A stretch of 5,273 nucleotides of DNA from JBJXHC01 sp964538485 (lineage in GTDB: Bacteria; Bacteroidota; Ignavibacteria; UBA10030; UBA6906). Numbering within the stretch: position 1 is the stretch's first letter; every line of letters begins with the position of its first letter. Below, in pieces: positions 1-5,273 of this stretch. The stretch covers positions 1 to 5,273 of the forward strand of contig CAZIHJ010000164.1 of the NCBI GenBank assembly GCA_964538485.1, given 5' to 3'. Under the pieces are notes generated by a model. That model worked only from the letters and a program-made list of their open reading frames with translations, ran no database searches and had not been told where the DNA came from. Both the position numbers and the translations under genes were made by a program.

Positions 1-353
1 AGGAATTCTGCAAGCGCGTTAAAGAACACGGGATGGCCGTCCATCATTTGAACGACCTGGTACTCGCAACAACCCTCCGAACATTGAAGCCCGTATGTTT
101 TGTCAATCTCCTCATCGGCGATGCCGAACTCCCTTTTTTCCGCTTCCGTCGGCACAGTGAGAACCTGGATGAAATCGAGGAGATCCCCATTGATGATGAG
201 TGTTGTGCTGGTCTCATCCCTATAGAATGAGAGGAAATCACGAAACTCCTCATCCCAGAAAAAGTCCTCGGTGGTACACCAGCGCCCTGTCAGAGGATTC
301 CTCCCGCTGGTGATATGAAAGTCGGAAACAACGAGATAGCGTTTCGAAGTCAT
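1..353 (-). CDS. Calcineurin-like metallophosphoesterase, N-terminal part (runs off left edge)
   Basis: An open frame of 117 codons starts at the ATG at 353 and has no stop before the window edge, so the C-terminus is missing. The protein begins MTSKRYLVVSDFHIT. The D-x-H pair (Asp11, His13) directly after a short hydrophobic strand is the first metal-binding motif of the metallophosphoesterase superfamily. IINGDLLDF supplies the second (Gly56-Asp57, with Asp60). The family's later GNHD and GHxH motifs would lie outside the window. The early layout recalls LpxH-like and other small cytosolic phosphoesterases, which cleave phosphomonoesters, phosphodiesters or pyrophosphates using two metal ions. 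The substrate cannot be told from this fragment. There is no signal peptide. A cysteine-rich patch (Cys91, Cys95, Cys96) falls between motifs. The gene follows the small membrane protein by 43 bases and is probably the fourth gene of the operon. Its ribosome binding site is poor. The family call is fairly safe; the subfamily is unknown. Confidence 0.82.
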   Translation of the reverse strand, partial: MTSKRYLVVSDFHITSGRNPLTGRWCTTEDFFWDEEFRDFLSFYRDETSTTLIINGDLLDFIQVLTVPTEAEKREFGIADEEIDKTYGLQCSEGCCEYQVVQMMDGHPVFFNALAEF

Positions 354-396
354 GGGAACTGGCTCTGGAGAAAATCCTTTTTTTGAATTGAGTGTT

Positions 397-909
397 TCAA
401 GGGACCACCACGCCACTGGTGAACCGCGAGATGAATTTCAGTCCGGTCCTCGAAATGACGGGATATAGGCCGTCCATCAGGCTCCATCCTATGATGTACG
501 CGTTGTTCCCTTGAATCCAGAAGAAATGATCCAACTCCCACGTACCAAGAACGGATTGTTCGAATGCCTTGACAACAAAACTGAAGATGGCAAAGAGGAT
601 AAATTGCTCCCAGAAAGGTTTGCGATAGCATCCTGCATAAAGAAACGTCAAGCAAAACCCAATCCAGAGAAATGTGTGAATGAAATTGTTGACCCATGGG
701 AGAAAGCTCATGTAACCGAGGCGGAAGAAAACATAATTGCCGATAAATACCGAAACAGCCCACCCGAAGTACAGAATCCAATATGTCTTCCGGAAATTCA
801 GCTCGACAATCGGGTTGGCATGTCGCATAACGACGAACAGCAACCCATACATGAGTAAAACAGCGAGGTAGTCGAGTATTCCGTTCTCCGCCCCGAGAAA
901 CTCATTCAT
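397..909 (-). CDS. Small polytopic membrane protein, unrecognised family
   Basis: This frame encodes 170 residues from the ATG at 909. A longer start at 921 (four more residues) is in frame, but the GGAGG at 919-915 lies five bases before the 909 ATG, which makes 909 the better choice. The protein is very hydrophobic and aromatic. Likely membrane helices are at about 10-28, 43-62, 73-95, 99-113 and 136-152. Positive charges (Arg29/Arg40/Lys41, Arg96/Lys97, Arg154/Lys158/Arg162) favour an outside N-terminus and a cytoplasmic C-terminus. The longest external loop, about 114-135, is rich in acidic residues and Trp/Phe (WELDHFFW). No catalytic motif, heme-ligand pattern or cysteine pair stands out. 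The late WSLMDG stretch faintly recalls small four- or five-helix membrane families such as CBO0543, but I cannot confirm this. It starts 18 bases after the oxidoreductase stop, so translation is probably coupled and a partner or membrane-anchor role is plausible. Real gene: likely. Function: unknown. Confidence 0.85.
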   Translation of the reverse strand: MNEFLGAENGILDYLAVLLMYGLLFVVMRHANPIVELNFRKTYWILYFGWAVSVFIGNYVFFRLGYMSFLPWVNNFIHTFLWIGFCLTFLYAGCYRKPFWEQFILFAIFSFVVKAFEQSVLGTWELDHFFWIQGNNAYIIGWSLMDGLYPVISRTGLKFISRFTSGVVVP

Positions 910-914
910 ACAGG

Positions 915-919
915 CCTCC
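915..919 (-). promoter_or_regulatory. Ribosome binding site deciding the start of the small membrane protein
   Basis: The minus strand reads GGAGG here, followed by five bases (CCTGT) and then the ATG at 909. The alternative upstream ATG at 921 overlaps this site and would have it inside its own coding region, so the site argues for the shorter 170-residue protein. It sits in the 18-base gap after the oxidoreductase stop codon. Confidence 0.75.
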
Positions 920-927
920 ATGAGAAA

Positions 928-3396
928 TCAGTAACTCTTGCCGTTATTGGCAATGAACGGCACTGCGTAGTGTGCAAGCGCCATCACTGTCAATTGCGGG
1001 TTCACCCCGATGCTTGAAGGGAAAACGCTGGCATCGCATACGAAAAGATTATCATACCCGTGGACTGCGAATTCTTCATTGACCACTCCGAGTTCCGGTT
1101 TCCGGCTAATGATGTTCCCGCCTTGCGGATGCCCTCCACCGAGACTCAGGTCGCTCGTGTCCTTCACCAGATCGTACAGTCGATGAAGATCATCAGGTGT
1201 CGTAAACTCATTGTAGCGGAATGTTGCGGGCATGACACATTCTGCGCCGGCTGCGAGGAATATCTCTCCCACCGTCACGATGCCGTCCAAGACCTTGTTG
1301 AGATCTCCGGGTGTTGGATGATAGAAGATTTCCCGTCCCGTCAAGCCTGCGATGCGAACCTCGGCGTTCGCTTCCGTACCCACCAGCACGCCACCGCAGG
1401 TGATGCGATTGTACCGCAACATGTTCTTGAAATGATCATCGAACCATCCCGGCATGTTCACGGCTTGGGCCATCGGCGGATTGAACCACGTTTCAACAAG
1501 ATACCCTCGTGATGGTACCGGGGACAGGTAATGAGAGATTTGCAATCCTTCGTACGAGTTGATCACGTCTTTGAACACAGCAGTGATGGGTGAACCCATA
1601 TTAAACGACAGGCGTTTGCCGGCCTTCTTGCCGCCGATGCGTGAACGAAGGAGCAAAATGCTTGATGAAATCGCGCCTGCCGCAACAACGATGGTCTTTC
1701 CGGTAACGTCCACTCTCTTTTCATTCGAGAACCGACATTGCACCGACGTTATCTTTGACCCTGTTGCCCGAAGTCGAATCGCCTCGCAACCCGCAATGAT
1801 TCTCAACCCGTTGCGGCCCGGCGTGTTGAATTCACGTTGCGTCTCCGGCAAGACGGTGTCGAGCATGGAGAGTTTCTTGCCATACTTGCACCCGATGTTG
1901 CAATAACCGCAACCCAGGCACTCATGAATGTTCGCATTCACGGCGTCAGTGTCATGAGGAGGAATATGAAGGCCGAGTTTCCGGAGCCCATCATTGAACA
2001 ACGCTGCACCTTTGTTGAGGTTCGGATGATTCTGCCTCTCGACCCCGATCATTCTTGTCACATCATCAAAAGAGTCCCAGATGCGTTTCTCGTCCAGTCC
2101 GGCATCAAGCGATTGCGGGTCGTTCCATCTCTCCAGCACATGCGGTGGCATTTTGAAACAGACGGCGTTGTTCACCACCGTGGTTCCACCGACGCAACTT
2201 CCCTGCAGGACAGTGAAGCGAAAGTCCATTGCCTGTTGCAATGCTCCGTCGGCGTAGAGACGGGAGATCATATCAACCTCGTTCTCAGTGAACTCCGAAG
2301 GGTCGACGTGGTCGCCGCGTTCAATCATCAATACTTCACGGCCGGCTTTGGCGAGTCCATGCGCCAGAATGGAAGCAGCAGCCCCCGATCCGATGATAAC
2401 GACGTCACCGTTCACTGTGTCGCCGTCGATTGTCGATGAAGTCAGCACATGAAGAGGTTTTCGCGGAGGGGGCGGCAACTTCTTCAGCTTCTCCGGTGTG
2501 TCCTTGCGTTGGGAGAAGGGGACATATCCGACGGACTCAAATGTCTTCGGGTCGTTGTAGTACCCCATGTAGCAGAGCTGATTGCTCATGCGGATCATAC
2601 CCTGGACGATCATTCTCCAGAAAGGGGGAACCAATCGCAGATTCACGTCCTGGTAAAATCGCTTCTTGAGAAATTCCAGTCTGTCGGATTTTTCGAGGAG
2701 TGATAGGGGCGGCTTGAACGAGAGAAGCGGATACAACTGCATCCCGTTGAGCACGATCTTCATTACCCATTTTGATTTTCCTTTGAAGCTCGAGAGATAC
2801 CAATCGACATTGCGCGCAACCTCCCCGGCAGAAAGGACCTCGGTTCCTTCTGTCTTACTTTCAGCCATCCCTCCCTTTTCTTTTTCCGCCTCTCCCATAA
2901 TGACCACCTCAGCAAGCGCTTTGAGACATCTGAATTCCGCTGGCGAGAAATACTGCAAGTCAAGCCCGGCTCGATCAGCCGACCGATGGAACCACACGAG
3001 GAGGAGAATGATCACACCATCCATGACCATTGAGCCGACAAGGATTTGTGCGATGGGCACGGAACAGGATTCTGCCGTGAGTGGATTTGCAAGCGTGACG
3101 GAATAGTCCGTTTTACCCCACAGCAATACCGCAGTAACGGCAAGCTCTGAAATGATGTGACCGAGGATGACAACGATGGTGAGGACCCGGAACTTTCGGA
3201 CATTCCCCGAAGCAACAAATGCAAGGAGGGCAAGGGTTCCGATCTTGACAACAGAGTTGGTGACGAACGGAAGCTGGACAAAGAACGGCTGTAACGGCCC
3301 GACGAGTGCCGGCAGCAGGTACCCAAGGACAGCCAGTCCGAAGATAGCCGAGAGGATCTGCAGAAGTTTTTGCAGCCTGCGTTCCTGAGGAGTCAT
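928..3396 (-). CDS. Membrane-anchored GMC-type FAD oxidoreductase with four-cysteine cluster
   Basis: This gene encodes 822 residues, much longer than a typical GMC enzyme of 500-600. Four membrane helices lie at about 11-33, 45-62, 68-93 and 113-136. Their flanking charges place both ends, and so the catalytic part, in the cytoplasm. Residues 140-300 are helical, with a YYNDP...GY stretch like that preceding the flavin domain in long-chain alcohol oxidases and in gluconate dehydrogenase-related proteins. A proline linker (308-313) follows. The FAD domain starts at 331 with VVIIGSGAAA and Glu359. The GMC signature is GGTTVVNN (403-410). Cys493, 496, 499 and 503 form CxxCxxCxxxC. The C-terminus carries GGGHPQGG (His755) and a GVNPQLT motif (Asn799-Pro800). 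GMC enzymes oxidise alcohols or sterols using FAD; the substrate here is unknown. GGAGG lies six bases before the ATG. It is the second gene of the likely operon. The family is sure; the long-chain alcohol or sterol oxidase-like subgroup is inferred. Confidence 0.93.
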   Translation of the reverse strand: MTPQERRLQKLLQILSAIFGLAVLGYLLPALVGPLQPFFVQLPFVTNSVVKIGTLALLAFVASGNVRKFRVLTIVVILGHIISELAVTAVLLWGKTDYSVTLANPLTAESCSVPIAQILVGSMVMDGVIILLLVWFHRSADRAGLDLQYFSPAEFRCLKALAEVVIMGEAEKEKGGMAESKTEGTEVLSAGEVARNVDWYLSSFKGKSKWVMKIVLNGMQLYPLLSFKPPLSLLEKSDRLEFLKKRFYQDVNLRLVPPFWRMIVQGMIRMSNQLCYMGYYNDPKTFESVGYVPFSQRKDTPEKLKKLPPPPRKPLHVLTSSTIDGDTVNGDVVIIGSGAAASILAHGLAKAGREVLMIERGDHVDPSEFTENEVDMISRLYADGALQQAMDFRFTVLQGSCVGGTTVVNNAVCFKMPPHVLERWNDPQSLDAGLDEKRIWDSFDDVTRMIGVERQNHPNLNKGAALFNDGLRKLGLHIPPHDTDAVNANIHECLGCGYCNIGCKYGKKLSMLDTVLPETQREFNTPGRNGLRIIAGCEAIRLRATGSKITSVQCRFSNEKRVDVTGKTIVVAAGAISSSILLLRSRIGGKKAGKRLSFNMGSPITAVFKDVINSYEGLQISHYLSPVPSRGYLVETWFNPPMAQAVNMPGWFDDHFKNMLRYNRITCGGVLVGTEANAEVRIAGLTGREIFYHPTPGDLNKVLDGIVTVGEIFLAAGAECVMPATFRYNEFTTPDDLHRLYDLVKDTSDLSLGGGHPQGGNIISRKPELGVVNEEFAVHGYDNLFVCDASVFPSSIGVNPQLTVMALAHYAVPFIANNGKSY

Positions 3397-3402
3397 TTAT
3401 CG

Positions 3403-3407
3403 CCTCC
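3403..3407 (-). promoter_or_regulatory. Strong ribosome binding site of the GMC oxidoreductase
   Basis: The minus strand reads GGAGG, six bases (CGATAA) before the ATG at 3396. This supports 3396 as the start and places the whole N-terminal membrane domain within the translated protein. The rest of the 68-base gap behind the hydrolase stop contains no convincing terminator or promoter, which fits co-transcription. Confidence 0.8.
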
Positions 3408-3464
3408 GTGAAAGTTCATAAAGAACGGGATCATGCACTGGTAGCCGAGTCGAAGAGACTGCCC

Positions 3465-4616
3465 TTACACTGCTTTCATTCTCCACACGTTTGGTAGTTC
3501 ACCTGTTGGCTCGCGGCCAATTCGCTCTTTTGCCTCGTGCCTCATGCCGTCGATGCTGAGTTTGATATCGCTATTTACTGTACCGAGAAGGAAATAACTG
3601 TGCTCGACCAATCCCGGCACAACCGGAGTACAGTCAACCTGGTGGACCTTGTTATGCAGAGCGTAGGGCCTTGCAGCGCCGCTTGTGCCGAGCCGGGTTG
3701 GGTTTGCCTTGGTGGCATCCGAGATATTGAGGGCAACGTCTTCACGATTGTAGTAGACCGTAATGCTCTGAGCAAGTTCGTGCAAACGCTCCATTGGCGC
3801 CCCCATCTCGAATACCGTGTCGTCCACATCCGCTGAACAAAGAAAGATGTGCTCAAAAATTCGCGGCAGCACCGGACCCGGAGAGAATTGTTGAATGCGC
3901 TGGACGGCGTTCTGAAGAACGTAGTTTCCCATCGAATGACACAGCAGATGAATGTCCCGGTTACACAGCTCCGATTTGTCCGCCGCTTCCTGTCGGATCT
4001 GAATAAGAATATCCCTGAGCTTGAGGATTCCGCGTCCGACGGCAAATCCGGAATCACGGCCGTCTGCCCGATCCTCGATGTATGGTCGGAATGGAAACAT
4101 ACTTCCGTTCGAAGGCCACGAAAACAGCACGACCAGAACCTTTTGTGCATCATCACCGCTGCGGGGCCGGTTAAGCATCGCTTGAAGGGCAAGCGCCTTG
4201 CCGACAGCATTATGCCATGATTCATTGTATCCGTGAATAAACACAAGGACGTCGCTGCTTTTCATCATTGCATCCTTCAACTCAGCGAAGAACCGTGTCG
4301 AACCGAATTTCTCCGGGGGCTGCTTGGCATCAGGAATGTCCTTGTCGAGTTTCTCTCTGAATGCTTCGATTGTTGCGTGCTTGGCCTGCCTGGCAAAGAA
4401 GGACGATAGCTGTTCTCCATCTCCACTTCCCATCCTCTCCACACGGCGTGCAAGTGATTTATCCACCATTTGTTCGTCGACAGATACCGAGAGTTTGCCA
4501 AACCTCAGGTTCTCGCGGCCATCCCTGCTGAATTCGATCCCGTATCCCGTCGGACGCCAGCGATCATTGCCCTGATGCCTTCTGTTTGTCGCGAAGTACA
4601 ACTCAAATGTCTTCAT
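3465..4616 (-). CDS. Alpha/beta hydrolase of the DUF900 type (serine esterase/lipase-like)
   Basis: The protein has 383 residues from the ATG at 4616. A GTG at 4661 would add 15 residues, but it lacks a ribosome binding site, and FELYFATNR near the 4616 start matches the usual N-terminal strand of this family. Visible fold landmarks are VLVFIHGYN (124-131, oxyanion region), VVLFSWPS (162-169), the nucleophile elbow HLLCHSMGN with Ser228, LCSADVDD (259-266, likely holding the acid), and His339 in VEHSYF. These make a complete Ser/Asp/His triad plausible. Alanine or glycine is common two residues before the nucleophile; here it is Cys226. There is no signal peptide, lipobox or membrane helix, so it is probably cytosolic. 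Residues 50-120 are charged and helical. Family members are predicted esterases or lipases with poorly known substrates. It is the first gene after the promoter near 4890 and lies 68 bases ahead of the oxidoreductase. The GGAA nine bases before the ATG is a weak ribosome binding site. Confidence 0.9.
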   Translation of the reverse strand: MKTFELYFATNRRHQGNDRWRPTGYGIEFSRDGRENLRFGKLSVSVDEQMVDKSLARRVERMGSGDGEQLSSFFARQAKHATIEAFREKLDKDIPDAKQPPEKFGSTRFFAELKDAMMKSSDVLVFIHGYNESWHNAVGKALALQAMLNRPRSGDDAQKVLVVLFSWPSNGSMFPFRPYIEDRADGRDSGFAVGRGILKLRDILIQIRQEAADKSELCNRDIHLLCHSMGNYVLQNAVQRIQQFSPGPVLPRIFEHIFLCSADVDDTVFEMGAPMERLHELAQSITVYYNREDVALNISDATKANPTRLGTSGAARPYALHNKVHQVDCTPVVPGLVEHSYFLLGTVNSDIKLSIDGMRHEAKERIGREPTGELPNVWRMKAV

Positions 4617-4866
4617 AGTGAGTGTTCCGGTCGCAAGAGTGAATATCAATGCGCGATCCACAACACTGACGGATCATCATCACAGGCCGCCGGTGTTGCA
4701 GTATTCATGAAGCGCCAAATCAAGTTGGTTGGTTCGGTCCCATCAGCACGTTGTTTTGCGATGTAGAAAACGTCAACAGCACATTTCCAACTTCACGACG
4801 ACAAGAGCCTTGAGCAGAATCGACTATCGGATAAATCTAAGATGAGTGATAAAGAAGTGCGGGGAA
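4617..4866 (-). other. Leader region ahead of the hydrolase gene
   Basis: If transcription starts near 4860, the mRNA has about 240 untranslated bases before the ATG at 4616. I see no known riboswitch or T-box pattern, no attenuator-like run of identical codons and no strong terminator in it. A 20-codon frame (4708-4646) ends just past the alternative GTG start but has no ribosome binding site. Length alone makes a regulatory leader possible; there is no positive evidence. Confidence 0.35.
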
Positions 4867-4895
4867 AACATACAGAGGTTTGCGGAATTAGTCAA
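4867..4895 (-). promoter_or_regulatory. Sigma70-type promoter for the hydrolase-oxidoreductase operon
   Basis: On the minus strand, TTGACT (4895-4890) is followed by exactly 17 bases and then TATGTT (4872-4867). That is five of six matches to the -35 consensus, close agreement at -10, and ideal spacing. The bases just upstream (GATAAAAATTAA) are AT-rich, like an UP element. The predicted transcript start is near 4860. It is the best promoter-like signal I found in the gap between the right-edge gene and the hydrolase, and it points the right way. Confidence 0.65.
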
Positions 4896-4918
4896 GTTAA
4901 TTTTTATCATTGGAGCAT

Positions 4919-4961
4919 AAAATGTCCCTACAACATCGACAGAATGGCAATTCGGGACACC
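4919..4961 (-). terminator. Possible weak terminator after the right-edge gene
   Basis: The minus strand has TGTCCC (4959-4954) and its complement GGGACA (4928-4923), followed at once by TTTT (4922-4919). Two G-U pairs could extend the six-pair stem. The loop is long (25 bases), though it holds a small GAAT-TGCC-ATTC hairpin. The position, between the upstream stop codon and the promoter, is where a terminator would be expected. The short stem, long loop and short T run make it weak. Confidence 0.3.
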
Positions 4962-5091
4962 ATTGAGGGCTTCGGGTATTTCTAAGATGTTCGGGGTTTT
5001 AGCGGCCAAGCTTGATTTCACACGAACCAATGAGGCTGGGGCAGATAACCGAAAGGCAAAATCACGTGGGATTTTTCCTCGGGATACTCCA

Positions 5092-5273
5092 TTAGTCCAT
5101 ACCTTCATCGATCCTGCTCTTTTCCAACCGCGCAAACTCCAGCAGCTTCCAATATGGTGGCGTGTAGCCATTCAGATTCCTGAACTCCTCAGCCATCTCT
5201 CTCGTCGCCACAGTCACAGCGTCATGGCGCGCATTAAAGCTCTTGTGCTTGAGTGCAGCCGTGGCGTTCATCC
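5092..5273 (-). CDS. C-terminal end of an unrecognised gene (partial at right edge)
   Basis: The frame is open from the window edge to a TAA at 5094-5092. An ATG at 5271 would give a 59-residue protein, but the frame continues beyond it, so this is more likely the tail of a longer protein. The residues look like real protein: a helix containing VATREMAEEF, then NLNGYTPPYW, then a second helix LLEFARLEKSRI. There are no cysteines, membrane segments or catalytic motifs. Codon use (many CTG, GAG and AAG) is normal coding style. I do not recognise the family. It lies about 475 bases upstream of the hydrolase, with a promoter and a possible terminator between, so it is probably in a separate transcript. 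A 24-codon frame overlaps its stop as TAATG, but it looks too short to call. Confidence 0.6.
   Translation of the reverse strand, partial: MNATAALKHKSFNARHDAVTVATREMAEEFRNLNGYTPPYWKLLEFARLEKSRIDEGMD

Noticed and set aside
350..781. A 143-codon minus-strand frame overlapping the small membrane protein
   Set aside because: It is an out-of-register reading of the membrane protein that also overlaps the phosphoesterase start; the composition is not protein-like.
511..858. A 115-codon plus-strand frame
   Set aside because: It is opposite the small membrane protein and its charged residues mirror the hydrophobic codons of that gene; there is no supporting start signal.
1837..2439. A 200-codon plus-strand frame
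   Set aside because: It lies wholly opposite the conserved FAD and cysteine-cluster part of the oxidoreductase; its sequence is a shadow rich in Arg, His and Val with no domain pattern.
4617..4661. GTG start at 4661 for the hydrolase
   Set aside because: There is no ribosome binding site before it, and the extra 15 residues precede the usual family N-terminus; the ATG at 4616 is preferred, though not proven.
5058..5075. Inverted repeat AAAATC / GATTTT with a six-base loop
   Set aside because: The stem is AT-rich and weak, lacks a proper T tract on the minus strand and lies inside a possible reading frame; it is probably chance.
4824..5171. A 115-codon minus-strand frame through the gap
   Set aside because: It overlaps the better-looking right-edge coding frame in another register, runs straight through the promoter, has no ribosome binding site and no recognisable protein pattern.
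1..5273. CRISPR arrays, insertion sequences, tRNA or rRNA genes
   Set aside because: I found no tandem spaced repeats, transposase-like frames, terminal inverted repeats or RNA gene patterns on either strand.

Overview
The window is about 5.3 kb of bacterial DNA with roughly balanced base composition. Every gene I can support lies on the minus strand, so transcription runs from high to low coordinates. Two genes have clear GGAGG ribosome binding sites, and one gap has a sigma70-type promoter candidate (TTGACT, 17 bases, TATGTT). This fits an ordinary bacterium with classical initiation signals. The sequence alone does not support a phylum assignment.

Layout in order of transcription: (1) The right edge (5273-5092) holds the C-terminal end of an unrecognised gene. 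(2) A gap of about 475 bases (5091-4617) holds a weak terminator-like inverted repeat, a good promoter candidate and a leader of about 240 bases. (3) 4616-3465 encodes a cytosolic alpha/beta hydrolase of the DUF900 type. (4) 3396-928 encodes a large membrane-anchored GMC-type flavin oxidoreductase. It has four N-terminal membrane helices, a helical middle region, a proline linker, an FAD Rossmann domain with a four-cysteine cluster, and the GMC C-terminal motifs. (5) 909-397 encodes a small protein with about five membrane helices, only 18 bases behind the oxidoreductase. (6) 353-1 encodes the N-terminal part of a calcineurin-like metallophosphoesterase that runs off the left edge.

Genes 3 to 6 are spaced 68, 18 and 43 bases apart with no convincing terminator between them, so they look like one operon driven from the promoter near 4890. 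The combination of a membrane-tethered alcohol- or sterol-oxidase-like flavoenzyme, a small membrane protein, a serine hydrolase and a metallophosphoesterase suggests modification or turnover of a lipid or other hydrophobic substrate at the inner face of the membrane. That pathway is inference: no gene shown here fixes the substrate. The best candidate for something undescribed is the oxidoreductase, with its fused membrane domain and ferredoxin-like CxxCxxCxxxC cluster, paired with the small membrane protein.
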